Source: an uncultured Mycolicibacterium sp.
Lineage (GTDB): Bacteria > Actinomycetota > Actinomycetes > Mycobacteriales > Mycobacteriaceae
Direction of reading: 5' to 3'
Assembly: GCF_937941905.1 (NCBI RefSeq)
Contig: NZ_CALDGS010000095.1
Location: 1 to 45,640, forward strand
DNA length: 45,640 bases
Positions 15,229-24,781 of the stretch are shown here, piece by piece. The notes below the pieces were generated by a model, which saw only the letters and a list, made by a program, of their open reading frames with translations, had not been told where the DNA came from and did not search any database. Position 1 is the stretch's first letter; each line of letters begins with the position of its first letter. Both the position numbers and the translations under genes were made by a program.

Positions 15229-17412
15229 GTGAACGGCTACGCGACTGCCCCACGACCGGCTTCCCGACGCGGCACGCCCGTGGGCGGGCGGCGCAGGCTA
15301 CCCCGCACCGGGTTCCGCCCCGGGGAGTTCCGCCCCGACATCGAGGGGCTGCGCGCGGTCGCGGTGCTCGCGGTCGTGCTGTTCCACGCCGGGCTGCCCG
15401 GGACGGGCGGCGGGTTCGTCGGCGTGGACGTCTTCTTCGTCATCTCCGGCTTCCTCATCACCGGGATGCTGTTCGACGAGGCCGCCCGCACCGGCACCGT
15501 GCAACTGGCCCGGTTCTACGGCGCGCGGGCGCGGCGGCTGCTGCCGGCCGCCGCCACGGTGCTCATCGTCACCGTGGTCGGGGCGGTGCTGCTGCTGCCG
15601 CCGCTGCAGGCCCGTTCGGTCATCGCCGACGGCATCGCCGGCGCCCTCTACGTCGGCAACTACCGGTTCGCCGTCGAGGGCACCGACTACCTGGCCGCCG
15701 AGGCACCCTCGCCGCTGCAGCACTACTGGTCGCTGGGTGTGGAGGAGCAGTTCTACCTGGTGTGGCCGACGCTGATCCTGGCCGTGGTGTGGTTGCGCGG
15801 CCGCACCACCCACCGCGCCGGGGTGGAGGCGATGCGCTCCCCGGTGCCCTACCTGGTGGTGCTCGGCGCGCTGGCGGCGCTGTCGCTGGCGGCGTGTGTG
15901 GTGTGCACCCGGATCTGGCCGGCCTGGGCGTTCTTCGGGCTGCCGACCCGGGCCTGGGAGCTGGCCGCGGGTGGGCTGCTGGCGCTCACCGCGCACCGGT
16001 GGCGCCGGCTCACCGGCCCGCAGGCCGCGCTGGTCGGCTGGGTTGGCCTGGGGCTGATCGTCGCGGCCTGTTCGACGCTGTCGGAGTCCACCCCCTACCC
16101 GGGAACCGCCGCCCTGCTGCCGGTGCTGGGCACCGTGCTGGTGATCGGGGCGGGCTGCGCGTTCCCGGATCTGGGGGCGGGCCGGTTCCTGTCCTGGCGC
16201 ACCATGCGCGCGCTCGGGCGGGTGTCCTACTCCTGGTACCTGTGGCACTGGCCGGTGCTGCTGCTCGGCCCGGTGCTGCTGGGCACCACGGTCGGGCTGC
16301 CCGGTCGGCTGGGCCTGGTGCTGGCGTCGCTGGGGCTGGCGATCCTGACCCTGCACACCATCGAGAATCCGGCCCGCTTCGCCGCGGCGCTGCGCTCCTC
16401 GGCCGGGCGCAGCCTGGCGCTGGGTGGGGTCGCCACGGCCGCCGCGGTGTGTGCCGGGCTGGTGCTGCTGTCCCTGCGGCCGGTGCCGACCGGTCAGGGC
16501 GAGGCCCCGGCGCCCGCCGCGATCGCCGCACCCGCCCCGACCACGTCGTCGGCCGCCCCGAAGCCGCCCAGTCCCGCCGAGCGGATCATGGCGGCGGTGG
16601 CCGCCCCGGCCAACCTGGGCCCGGTGCCGGCCAACCTCACCCCGTCGCTGGCGGCGGCACCGGCGGCCAAGCCCGCGATGTTCACCAACGGCTGTGTGCG
16701 GTCCTGGCGCGAGGTCGGGGTGCCCGACTGCGTGTCCGGCGACCCGGCGGGGCGGACCACCGTCGTGCTGTTCGGCGACTCGCACGCGGCGATGTGGGAG
16801 TCGGCGCTCAACCCGATCGCCGAACAGGCGCACTGGCGGCTGCAGACCTTCGGCAAGGTGACCTGCCCGCCGCAGCAGTTGGCCATCACCAGCCCGTACC
16901 TGGGCCGCGCCTACACCGAGTGCCGCAGCTGGCGCGAACAGGTGCTGGCCCGGCTGCGTTCCGCCCCGCCGCACCTGGTGGTGCTGGACATGTCCCGCCG
17001 CTACGGTGCCGACTTCGGTTTCACCTCCTACGACAAGGCCTGGGTGGCCGGGCTCGGCACGCTGGTGGGTGAGTTGCGCCGGCTCGGCTCCGAGGTGCTC
17101 GTGCTGGGCCCGGTGCCCGACCCGCACAGCACCGTGCCGACCTGCCTGTCGGCGCACATGCGCGACGCCGGGGCGTGCTCGCCGGTGCGGTCGGCGGCAC
17201 TGAACGCCGACGGGATCGCCGCGGAGGCCGCCGCCACCAGGGCCGCCGGCGGCCATTACGCGGATCTCGGTGACCTGTTCTGCACCGCGCGGCGCTGCCC
17301 GGTGGTGGTCGGCAACACCCTGGTGTTCCGCGACGACAACCACATCACCATGGAGTACGCCGCGCTCGTCGCGCCGGTGCTCGCCGAGCACATCCGCGCC
17401 GCCCTGGCCTGA
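15229..17412 (+). CDS. OafA-type membrane acyltransferase with C-terminal SGNH domain
   Basis: Integral membrane O-acyltransferase of 727 residues (acyltransferase-3 family fused to SGNH hydrolase). It opens with FRPDIEGLRAVAVLAVVLFH (catalytic His region, about residues 25-55), then VDVFFVISGFLITGML and RFYGARARRLLPAA, with about ten transmembrane helices to residue 415. An Ala/Pro linker leads to the extracytoplasmic SGNH domain, with TTVVLFGDSHAAMWESAL (Ser in block I, about residue 515) and the C-terminal Asp/His pair in FRDDNHITMEYA. The family acetylates or succinylates cell-envelope glycans; the substrate is not visible. GTG start at 15229, 72 bp after the glycosidase-like gene, so both may act on the same glycan. 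Confidence 0.9.
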   Translation: MNGYATAPRPASRRGTPVGGRRRLPRTGFRPGEFRPDIEGLRAVAVLAVVLFHAGLPGTGGGFVGVDVFFVISGFLITGMLFDEAARTGTVQLARFYGARARRLLPAAATVLIVTVVGAVLLLPPLQARSVIADGIAGALYVGNYRFAVEGTDYLAAEAPSPLQHYWSLGVEEQFYLVWPTLILAVVWLRGRTTHRAGVEAMRSPVPYLVVLGALAALSLAACVVCTRIWPAWAFFGLPTRAWELAAGGLLALTAHRWRRLTGPQAALVGWVGLGLIVAACSTLSESTPYPGTAALLPVLGTVLVIGAGCAFPDLGAGRFLSWRTMRALGRVSYSWYLWHWPVLLLGPVLLGTTVGLPGRLGLVLASLGLAILTLHTIENPARFAAALRSSAGRSLALGGVATAAAVCAGLVLLSLRPVPTGQGEAPAPAAIAAPAPTTSSAAPKPPSPAERIMAAVAAPANLGPVPANLTPSLAAAPAAKPAMFTNGCVRSWREVGVPDCVSGDPAGRTTVVLFGDSHAAMWESALNPIAEQAHWRLQTFGKVTCPPQQLAITSPYLGRAYTECRSWREQVLARLRSAPPHLVVLDMSRRYGADFGFTSYDKAWVAGLGTLVGELRRLGSEVLVLGPVPDPHSTVPTCLSAHMRDAGACSPVRSAALNADGIAAEAAATRAAGGHYADLGDLFCTARRCPVVVGNTLVFRDDNHITMEYAALVAPVLAEHIRAALA

Positions 17413-17421
17413 CGGCCCGGT

Positions 17422-20400
17422 CTATCGGGTCCCGCCGGCCCCGGCGCGCTCGGCGCCGCGGCCGGTTGCGCGGTCCTCGGCCCGGTGCTTGCCGTGGTAG
17501 TCCCCGGCCCGGACCCGGGTCCCGACCCCGGCCTTGGCCGCAGTTCCGGCCCCACCGGGCTTGGCGGTACTGCCGGGCTTGGCGACCTGGCCGGTACGCA
17601 CCCGGTGCCGGCCGTTCCCGGTGCCGGCGCCGTCGCCGGGCTGGTTCCCACCCGGCTCGGCGGATTCGCTCGGGCGGTCGTCACTGCCCTCGGCGGGATC
17701 CGGCCCGGTGCCGGGGTCGGCCGGCCCGTTCCCGGGCTCCGGTTCGGTCGGCGCGTTCCCCTCGCCGTCGGAGGGTTCGGTCGGCTGGGCCGGCTCGGTC
17801 GGCGGGGTCGGTTGGGCCGGTTGGGTGCCCTCCGCCGGGGGCGTCGACTCCGCGAACGTCGGTGCGGCGGCGGTCGTGTCGGCCGGCTCCGGCTCGAACG
17901 GTTCGCTGTGCTGCCGCTCCGACACACCACCGGTATCCGGATCCTCGACCACGGGGAGCTGCTCGCCCTGCTCGGGGGCGGCTGCCGCGGCGGCGCCGAA
18001 CCCGTTCAGCGGCCCCGGGTTCGGATCGGGCAGCAGCCCGACGCCGAGGAAGGACCGGGCGAACCCGTCGACCAGGGCGGCCAGCACGTCGATCGGCACC
18101 CGCAGCCACTGCTCCGGGGTCAACGGGGGCAGGGTGAAGAACCCGGTGGGCACGCCGGCCTCGTCGAGCCCGCGGTCGTAGCCGGCGGCCGGGTCGACGT
18201 CGGTGTAGCCGAGGTTGATCAGGATGCGCAGCGCCGGGGTGAGCGCGTCGGCGATCGGGTTGGGCAGCCGCACCCCGAACACCCGCTCGATCACGTCGGT
18301 GATCAGGTACAGCGGCTCCAGGATCGGCAGCGTCCCGGCCGGCACGGTGATGTACCCGTTGATGGCGGTCGGGTTGGCGAGCAGATCCTCGAGTGTTCCG
18401 TCGAGGTCCGGAATCAGTTCGGTGAGGTCCAGGTTGCGCAGGGCGTAGGTCGGGAACAACGCCGCCATCAGCGAGTTGGCCAGCGAGAACAGGTTCGGCC
18501 AGGCCGGGAAGTCCGAGAGGAACTCGTACTCGACGGTGGCGTCGATCTTGATCGGGATCAGCGTCGCCGCGCCCACCAACGGCAGCCCGATCCCGCCCGA
18601 GGTCTCGACCTCGAAATCCGGTGTGCGGGTGGGCAGGCCGAACAGGCTGAACAGCCCGTCGAACCGGGCGAACAGTCCGCCGTTGGCGCGGCCGGGGTTG
18701 CCGAGCAGCACCATCGGCAGCACGGTGATGCTGGAGTTCAGCAGGCTGGGGTCGTTGGCCCCGCCGGGCTGGTCGGGGAGTTCGGCGACCACCGAGCGGT
18801 AGGCCATGCCGGCGGCGAAGGCACCCAGCCCGAAGCCGACGACGATCGGGATCCGCAGGTTGGTCACGTTCAACGCGGTCAGGTAGTCGGTGCCGTTGAT
18901 GGCGCCGGCCACCGCGCCCGGCAGCGCGGGCACCCAGCCGAGGTCGATGCCGACCAGCTTCAGCAACGTGAAGGGCGGCCCGGTGGTGATCAGGTCGACG
19001 CCCAGGTCGCCGGACAGCCCGTTGAGCAGATCGCCGAGCAGCCGGCCCAGGTCGAGGTCGAGCAGCGCCGGGACCCCGATGGCGTCGAGCAGCTGGGTCA
19101 GGCCGGCCAGGTTGAGCAACTCCGCCAGGTCCTCGACCAGACCGGGGTCCACCACCGAGTCGAGCAGATCGGCCAGCGCGTCGGGATCGAGCAGGTCGAG
19201 CAGATCGGCGACGGTTTCCGGGCCGAGGCCCTCGAGCAGGTCGACGAGCTGTTCGGGGGCGAGCTCCCCCAGCAGGTCGGCCAGCAAGGCCGAATCCAGT
19301 TGCGAGACCAGGTCTCCCACCAGACCCGGGTCCAGACCGGCCAGCAGGTCGGCGACCGCGTCCAGCCCGATCGCGCCGATCACGGCGGCCAGCCCCGCCC
19401 CGTCCAGCGCACCCAGCACCTCGCCGAGGTCGTCGCCGAGGGCGTCGAGCACGGCGGCCAGGGTGTCGGCCGGCAGCGACGGCAGCAGCGCCGTGAGATC
19501 GGCCGGCTCGAGCCCGGTGAGCAGGTCGATTGCCGCGTCGGCGTCGAGGTGGCCGAGCAGGGCGACCAGGTCGCCGGCCTGCAGGCCGGTGAGCAGGCCG
19601 GCCAGCGCCGCGGCGTCCAGCTTGCCCAACAGCCCGGCCAGCGTCTCGGGGGCGAGGCTGGTCAACCTGTCGACGGGCAGCAGGGCCAGCACCTGGGTCA
19701 GCACGTCGGTGTCGAGGGCGTCCAGCGCCAGACCCAGCAGGACGGGGTCACCGATCTCGAGCAGACCGTCGACGATGTCCTGAATCGGCAGGTCCAGTGC
19801 ACCGAGCACGATCGGCACCTGGTCGGTGGTCACCCCGGCCAGCAGCTCGGCCAGCCTGGCCGGGTCGAACTCGGCCAGCACCGCCGAAAGCTGTTCGGGC
19901 TCGATCGTGTCGATCAGATCCTGCAACTGCGCCGCGGGCAGATCGGCCAACAACCCGCCCAGCTCGGCCGCGGTCAGCCCCAGCAGCAACGCGGTCGCCG
20001 ACGCCACCCCGAGCGTGTCGAACACCACCGCCAGGTGCGTGGTGTCGAGGTCTGACAGCAGGTTTGCGAGCCCACCCTCCTCGAGCACCCGGCCGAGCAC
20101 ATCGTCGAGCGCGTCGCCGCCCAGCCGGAACGCCAGGGCGGTCAGCGCGTCCGGCGACAACTCGTCCAGCACCGCGACCAGCCTCGGATTGTCCAGCTCA
20201 GCAAGCACATCGACGACGGTGCCGACGGGCAGTTCATCGAGCACGCCGGCCAGGTCGGCGACGTCCAGCCCGGCCAGCAGCCCGACCGCGTCCGCACCGA
20301 GCTCGTCGAGCACACCGCCGAGTTCGTCCGACTGCGCCAGGACGGCCAGCACCGATGCCAGCGTTGCCGAATCCAGTCCGGCCAACACGCCGAGCAGCTC

Positions 20401-21909
20401 GTCGCTCTGCAACAGCGGCAGCGTCCCGGCCAGATCCTCCGGATCCACCAGTCCCAGCAGTGTTTCGAGCTGATCGGCGTCGACGCGGGTGAGCAGCCCG
20501 GCGAGCTGGGTGGTGTCGAGTTCGCCGAGCAGCGCCTCCAGTTCGGCCTCATCGAGCGCCCCGAGCACCTCGCCCAGCCCCTCGTCGGTGAGACCCTCGA
20601 GCACACCGGCCACCTCCGCGGCATCCAGCACCGCCAGCACGGCGGCCAGATCGGCCACCTCGACCGCGCTCAACACCGCCAGCACCTGCGCCGGCGCCAA
20701 CCCGGTCAACAGCCCGGTCAGGTCCTCCCCGTCGAGGCCGGCCACCACCGCCGCGACCTGCGCGGGTGCCAACGACACCAGCAGGCCCTGCAGCACCGGC
20801 ACCTCCAGACCCAGCAGCAACGTCGCGGCCTGCGCCGGCGACAACACGGCGAGCACCGAATCCAGTTGCACCGCATCAAGGCCCGTCAACAACTCGCCGA
20901 GCTCGGTGGCATCGAGCCGGTCGAGCACCGTCAGGAGCGATGCGGCGTCGAGGCGGACGAGCGCATCGGCCGTCCCGGCGGGTCCGAGTTGATCGAACAG
21001 TCCGAGTAGCCGAGGGACCGTCAGCGTGGTGAGCACCATGTGGAGCAGTCCGTCGGCCATCTCCGGCACCGCGGCGGCCAAGTCGGTGAGGTCGACCAAC
21101 CCGAGCACCCTGGTGCGGGTGGGGCCGGTGGCTTCACCGAGCAGCGCAACCAGATCGGCGGCGGGAAGGGCGCCGAGCACCGCACCGAGTTGGGCATCGG
21201 TGAGCGGACCGAGGAGATCGACGAGCTGGCCGACCGGAATCGGGGCGAGCAGGGAAGCGACTCCGGCGTCCGGCACCCCGGCAAGAAGATCTTGGACCTG
21301 GCCGGTGAATCTGAGCAGGAACGCCCCGCGCGCGGCGGGCTCCAGGTGGCCGAGCAGATCCGCCCGCTGCGTGCCCGAGGCTGCGGAGAAGATTGCGAGG
21401 ACCTCGGCGTCGGTGAGCTCGTCGAGCACCCCCGCCGCTGTCTCGGCGCTAGCGCCCAGCAGGTGGCCGAGGATGTCTTCCAGCGCACCAGCACCAAGGA
21501 AAGTCAGCAACGGAATGAGCGGCCTGACGAGGCCGAGGAGGAGATCGACCGCGGGATCAAGGGCCATCACCCCGAACCCGAGGTCGTCATCGGTCCCGGT
21601 GAAACCGAGCGCCTCGAAGACCGCGTTCTTCTGCTTCGGGGTGAGTGCGTCGAGGGCGGCGGCCTGCTGCTCCGGGGGCGCGGACTTGAACTCCTCGAGC
21701 AGCTCCGGCGTGAGCTCCTTCAGCTCGAGTTTGGGCACCAGCACGAGCGGACCGGGATCGGCGCGCAACGCCACATCGGCCGCCGCGAGTGGGGGCCGCT
21801 GGGGCGGAACGGAGGTTACCGTCAGCGCGGTGGCGGTTGCCGTCACCGCACCGAGAGCGGCGATTTTCTTGGTCGGCTTGCTCCGCCTCCGGTGCTTCGC
21901 TTTTGCCAT
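17422..21909 (-). CDS. giant exported protein: 12-residue helical repeats plus degenerate PE-PPE hydrolase domain
   Basis: Product of 1495 residues. Layout: basic signal peptide MAKAKHRRRSKPTKKIAALG (1-40); three separate repeat-like units (about 60-100); roughly 65 tandem 12-residue units (about 163-941) with consensus L-D-x-x-x-L-x-x-L-L-x-x; a PE-PPE-type alpha/beta-hydrolase domain (about 970-1296) containing LGNPGRANGGLFARF and ILINLGYTD; an acidic Pro/Thr/Glu linker; and a basic Lys/Arg/Gly tail to the end. The nucleophile elbow is G-F-G-L-G where the family has Ser. There is no PE or PPE N-terminal domain. ATG at 21909 follows GGAGGAAGGGG. The repeats recall the short-helix superhelix of the MgtE N-domain. 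Function unknown; an extended cell-envelope or surface protein is my inference. Confidence 0.85.
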   Translation of the reverse strand: MAKAKHRRRSKPTKKIAALGAVTATATALTVTSVPPQRPPLAAADVALRADPGPLVLVPKLELKELTPELLEEFKSAPPEQQAAALDALTPKQKNAVFEALGFTGTDDDLGFGVMALDPAVDLLLGLVRPLIPLLTFLGAGALEDILGHLLGASAETAAGVLDELTDAEVLAIFSAASGTQRADLLGHLEPAARGAFLLRFTGQVQDLLAGVPDAGVASLLAPIPVGQLVDLLGPLTDAQLGAVLGALPAADLVALLGEATGPTRTRVLGLVDLTDLAAAVPEMADGLLHMVLTTLTVPRLLGLFDQLGPAGTADALVRLDAASLLTVLDRLDATELGELLTGLDAVQLDSVLAVLSPAQAATLLLGLEVPVLQGLLVSLAPAQVAAVVAGLDGEDLTGLLTGLAPAQVLAVLSAVEVADLAAVLAVLDAAEVAGVLEGLTDEGLGEVLGALDEAELEALLGELDTTQLAGLLTRVDADQLETLLGLVDPEDLAGTLPLLQSDELLGVLAGLDSATLASVLAVLAQSDELGGVLDELGADAVGLLAGLDVADLAGVLDELPVGTVVDVLAELDNPRLVAVLDELSPDALTALAFRLGGDALDDVLGRVLEEGGLANLLSDLDTTHLAVVFDTLGVASATALLLGLTAAELGGLLADLPAAQLQDLIDTIEPEQLSAVLAEFDPARLAELLAGVTTDQVPIVLGALDLPIQDIVDGLLEIGDPVLLGLALDALDTDVLTQVLALLPVDRLTSLAPETLAGLLGKLDAAALAGLLTGLQAGDLVALLGHLDADAAIDLLTGLEPADLTALLPSLPADTLAAVLDALGDDLGEVLGALDGAGLAAVIGAIGLDAVADLLAGLDPGLVGDLVSQLDSALLADLLGELAPEQLVDLLEGLGPETVADLLDLLDPDALADLLDSVVDPGLVEDLAELLNLAGLTQLLDAIGVPALLDLDLGRLLGDLLNGLSGDLGVDLITTGPPFTLLKLVGIDLGWVPALPGAVAGAINGTDYLTALNVTNLRIPIVVGFGLGAFAAGMAYRSVVAELPDQPGGANDPSLLNSSITVLPMVLLGNPGRANGGLFARFDGLFSLFGLPTRTPDFEVETSGGIGLPLVGAATLIPIKIDATVEYEFLSDFPAWPNLFSLANSLMAALFPTYALRNLDLTELIPDLDGTLEDLLANPTAINGYITVPAGTLPILEPLYLITDVIERVFGVRLPNPIADALTPALRILINLGYTDVDPAAGYDRGLDEAGVPTGFFTLPPLTPEQWLRVPIDVLAALVDGFARSFLGVGLLPDPNPGPLNGFGAAAAAAPEQGEQLPVVEDPDTGGVSERQHSEPFEPEPADTTAAAPTFAESTPPAEGTQPAQPTPPTEPAQPTEPSDGEGNAPTEPEPGNGPADPGTGPDPAEGSDDRPSESAEPGGNQPGDGAGTGNGRHRVRTGQVAKPGSTAKPGGAGTAAKAGVGTRVRAGDYHGKHRAEDRATGRGAERAGAGGTR
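19085..21420 (-). repeat. about 65 coding repeats of 36 bp (12 residues)
   Basis: Translated units run end to end, for example LDGEDLTGLLTG, LDAAEVAGVLEG, LDEAELEALLGE, LDTTQLAGLLTR, LDSALLADLLGE, LDPDALADLLDS. Hydrophobic positions 1, 6, 9 and 10 are conserved; position 2 is mostly Asp. Most units are exactly 12 residues, with a few of 11 to 14. DNA identity between units is only moderate, so the array is old or protein-selected rather than recently expanded. Confidence 0.85.
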
Positions 21910-22395
21910 GGCCCGCCCCTTCCTCCGAACGCCCCAGCCATGACGGCGAACGTAACACCGCGGCAACATTGCTGAGCGGTTTTTCGAGCAACGCTTTCCC
22001 GAGTCAGGCGACGAAACCTTCAGCCAGCGAATCGAAAACTTTCGTCCTCGTTAATGGCCGTTTCAAGATCGGCTAATTACCTAGCCAAACATTGCTTCAG
22101 CAAATTCCAAATGAAAGCGAACGGATTGCCGAGCTTGGCTATATGAACGAACCTCCTCCGAGGAATACGGCGTCTACCTCGGCTTTCCGACCATGAAACA
22201 AATGATGAGCCGCATCGACGCGACCCCTCACGGGCGGGTTGCGAACACCCTTCACAGGCTGCGCCAAGTGCGGCTCAACCGCCGCGGGGCTACCGGACCC
22301 GGATCGGCGCGGCCCGCCGTCCGGCGGTTTACGGCAACGTCGAGTGACGCTGTCGATATTTTGCTGACAACATCCTCTCGGGGATCGGTCCGCGC
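21910..22395. other. 486-bp gene-free, relatively AT-rich intergenic region
   Basis: No credible gene is seen: the open frame across 22193-23020 on the plus strand is antisense to the neighbouring gene and has no family features. The right part, around 22357-22366 (TTTTGCTGAC), repeats the CAGCAAA-type motif found ahead of the three paralogous genes. The left part, 21940-21974, holds the conserved promoter-proximal motifs described separately. The middle (about 21990-22150) is notably AT-richer than the rest of the window and probably contains the promoter of the giant repeat gene. Confidence 0.6.
21940..21974 (-). promoter_or_regulatory. conserved upstream block of the giant repeat gene
   Basis: Plus-strand reading: ATGACGG (21940-21946), 5 bp, GTAACACC (21952-21959), 7 bp, CATTGCTG (21967-21974). 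The same words with the same 5-bp first spacing occur 30 bp before the paralogue at 27271. GTAAC-N6-GCAAC at 21952-21967 also resembles the direct repeat reported for the response regulator MtrA; that link is speculative. Confidence 0.5.
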
Positions 22396-24552
22396 TCAGG
22401 CCGCATCGGCAGCGGGCGCTCCCCGGTCGTCCGCACCGGTTGCTGGGGCGTCACGCGGGCCACGCGCGCCGGCGTGCGACGCAGCGGATTTTCCTGCCGC
22501 TTTCCCGGCGAGCCGGCCCCGCTCCCCCGGCCCGTCCCACCGCGACCGAGGGTGGTCATCGTCGTCCGCATCCGGGTCGTCCGCATCCGGTTCGCGCAGC
22601 GGTGCCCCGACGACGTCGGTGTCCGCCGGCGCCGCAGGGGCTTCGCCGACCCGGGACCGTGGTTCGGCCGGCACGCGCGGGCCGTCCTCGTCGCCGTCGA
22701 CGACGTCCGGGCCGATCGCCGGAGCCCCCGGTGGGTTCGGGGCGTCGGACTCGTCGACCTCCGCCGCGTCGCCGTCATCGGATGCCGCCACCCCGGAAGC
22801 CGCGGATGCGTTCGCGGCCGCACCGCCCACCCCGAGTACCCGCAGCAGCGCGTCGAGCGGATTCGCCCGTGGCGAGAACGTCACCAGGCCCTCGGTGATC
22901 GCATCGGCGATCCCGCGCAACAGCGACCCCAGCAGGTTGACCGGTACCTCGAGCCAGTTGATCGCGGGCAGCGCACCGAACGCCGTCGGCACGCCCGCCT
23001 CGTCGAGGGTGCGGTCGTAGATACCCAGCCGGGGGTTCCAGTAGACATCGGTGTAACCGAGGTTCACCAAGCTGGTCAGCAGCGGGCTCAGCGCCGTCGC
23101 CAGCGGATTGGAGAAGTCGAACCCGGGCGTGAAGAGGTTGATGAAATCGGTTGCCAGATATAGGGGTTCAAGTAACGGTAGCGTTCCGGCCCGGACCGTC
23201 AGGTAGAGATTGGCCGAAAGCGGTCCGGCGAACAGGTCCCCGACGATATCGCCCACCTGCGGCCCGAGTTGGCCGGCGAAGTCCAGGAGGGTGTCCAGCA
23301 CCCCGGTGCCGCGCAGCAGGTAGGTCGGAAACAGCGCGGCCGCAAGGTTGTTGGCGATGGTGAACGGGTTGGCCCAGGCGGCGAAGTCGGCCATCGGGTC
23401 GTACATGGTGGCGATGTCGACGAGCACCGGCAACAGGTTGGCCGCACCGGCCGTGAGCCCGGTGTCCGGCAGCGGCAGCCCGGAACCGTCGCTGTGCGCG
23501 GAGGTGGCCGGGGTGACCGTGGGGATGCCGACCAGATCGCCTAGCGGGTACAGCCGGGCCAATATGCCCCCGTTGGGCCGGCCGGGGTTGGCCAGCAACA
23601 GCATCGGCAGCACCGTCAGGCTGCCCAGCAGCGGGTCGAGGTTGGGATACCGGCTGCCGCCGGGCTGTTCGGCCAGGTCCGCGACAACCTGGCGGTAGGC
23701 CGCGCCGGCGGCGAACGCGCCCATGCCGTACCCGAACACGGTGACGGCGCGCAGGTCGAACATGTCCAGGCCGAACCGGTCGGCGAGTTCGGCGACGATC
23801 CGGCCGATCACCGAGTCCTCGCCGATCAGCTGCAGCAACAGACCGCCGGTGCCGACGCCGAGGTACCCGGAGTCCTCGACGGCGGTCGCGATCGCCCTGG
23901 GCAGCGCCGGGTGCCAGCCCACGTCGAACCCGACCAGCTCGGCCAGGGCGAACGGCGTGCCGCTGGTCACCACGTTCAGACCGGGAATGTCGAGCCGGCC
24001 GAAGTCGAGCAGGTCGGCCAGCCCCAGCCCGGCCAGCTCCAGCAGGTCGACGATGCTGATCCGGTCCAGGCGGTCCTCGACGTAGCGGCGCACCAGGGCG
24101 TCGATCAGCCCGCTGACCAACGGCGGCAGCTCCAACAGTCCGCCCAGCCCGTCCAGCACGTCACCGAGCAGCTCGGTGACGAGCATCGACACCGTGACGC
24201 TGTCCAGCAGCCGTTCCAGCACGGCCACCGGGTCGACGCCCAACGCCCGGGCCAGCACACCCAGGTCGAATCCCTCGACCAGGACGCGGAGCACGGGTTC
24301 GGCGAGGCGCTGCTGCAGGTCGAAGACGCCCGCGCCGAGGCCGAAGGTCAGATCGGGCAGCGCCCCGGGCGGCGGGAGCAGCTGCACCGCGGCGAGCGGT
24401 GCGATGCCGGCGGTGACGACCGGGTCGACCGGTGCGGGCGGCGGCGCGGTGAAGCCGGCGGTGAGTGCGGTCGCGGTGACGGTCGCCGCCCCGGCGGCGA
24501 GGACCCGGCGGGCCCGTGGCGCGCGTCGCTGCCGTCCGCCCCCGTCGGCCAT
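22396..24552 (-). CDS. exported PE-PPE-domain paralogue, nucleophile Ser replaced
   Basis: Product of 718 residues. Signal region with Arg pair, RARRVLAAGAATVTATALTA (about 14-33), then a helical region with VFDLQQRLAEPVLRVLVEGF and VSMLVTELLGDVLDGLG, then the PE-PPE-type domain (about 195-545). Diagnostic segments are VVTSGTPFALAELVGFDVGW, LANPGRPNGGILARLYPLGD, DFAAWANPFTIANNLAAALF and LVNLGYTDVYW. The elbow is FGYGMGAFAAG, so Gly replaces Ser, and the family VHPTY-like segment reads LFPTYLL. An Asp/Ser/Pro-rich linker and an Arg/Gly/Ala tail follow. ATG at 24552 has GGGGAGGGG upstream. Same strand as both paralogues but separated by gaps of 229 and 486 bp. No catalytic function is expected. 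Confidence 0.85.
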   Translation of the reverse strand: MADGGGRQRRAPRARRVLAAGAATVTATALTAGFTAPPPAPVDPVVTAGIAPLAAVQLLPPPGALPDLTFGLGAGVFDLQQRLAEPVLRVLVEGFDLGVLARALGVDPVAVLERLLDSVTVSMLVTELLGDVLDGLGGLLELPPLVSGLIDALVRRYVEDRLDRISIVDLLELAGLGLADLLDFGRLDIPGLNVVTSGTPFALAELVGFDVGWHPALPRAIATAVEDSGYLGVGTGGLLLQLIGEDSVIGRIVAELADRFGLDMFDLRAVTVFGYGMGAFAAGAAYRQVVADLAEQPGGSRYPNLDPLLGSLTVLPMLLLANPGRPNGGILARLYPLGDLVGIPTVTPATSAHSDGSGLPLPDTGLTAGAANLLPVLVDIATMYDPMADFAAWANPFTIANNLAAALFPTYLLRGTGVLDTLLDFAGQLGPQVGDIVGDLFAGPLSANLYLTVRAGTLPLLEPLYLATDFINLFTPGFDFSNPLATALSPLLTSLVNLGYTDVYWNPRLGIYDRTLDEAGVPTAFGALPAINWLEVPVNLLGSLLRGIADAITEGLVTFSPRANPLDALLRVLGVGGAAANASAASGVAASDDGDAAEVDESDAPNPPGAPAIGPDVVDGDEDGPRVPAEPRSRVGEAPAAPADTDVVGAPLREPDADDPDADDDDHPRSRWDGPGERGRLAGKAAGKSAASHAGARGPRDAPATGADDRGAPAADAA

Positions 24553-24599
24553 CGCCGCCCCTCCCCGCATCAGCCGAGCATCCGGTCGAAGGTCGCGTC

Positions 24600-24622
24600 G
24601 TCGACATTTGCTGCTTGTCGAC
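24600..24622. promoter_or_regulatory. inverted repeat upstream of second PE-PPE paralogue
   Basis: GTCGACA and TGTCGAC, each 7 bp, flank TTTGCTGCT, 48 bp upstream of the ATG at 24552. The central word CATTTGCTG is shared with the upstream regions of the other two paralogues at nearly the same distance from their starts (53-57 bp). A regulator site is likely, but unproven. Confidence 0.45.
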
Positions 24623-24781
24623 ATCCGCGTTCCGCCACCGGTGCCGGCAACCCGGAGTGGGTGGTCGGCACGTGCGGGCTCTGCATGGGAAATCCCGGGC
24701 AAACCCCGCCCGGCGGTGGCGACCGGGTAAATTTACCCCAGCGTCACTGATGCGGCGCGGTATTTTGCCGTATTCGCGGTG

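Noticed and set aside
17485..20055. Long plus-strand open frame (856 codons) across the giant repeat gene
   Set aside because: It is an antisense shadow created by the strong codon bias and 36-bp periodicity of the minus-strand repeats. The product is Gln/Val/Gly-rich low complexity with no domain, while the minus strand has a signal peptide, a ribosome-binding site and clear domains.
19085..21420. 36-bp periodicity resembling a CRISPR-like array
   Set aside because: Units are contiguous, diverged at the DNA level and in frame with a coding sequence. There are no constant repeats alternating with unique spacers and no cas genes.
22193..23020. Plus-strand gene starting in the 486-bp gap (MKQMMSRIDATPHGR)
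   Set aside because: Most of it is antisense to the C-terminus of the 718-residue protein, it is Ser/Ala low complexity, and it has no convincing ribosome-binding site or homology.
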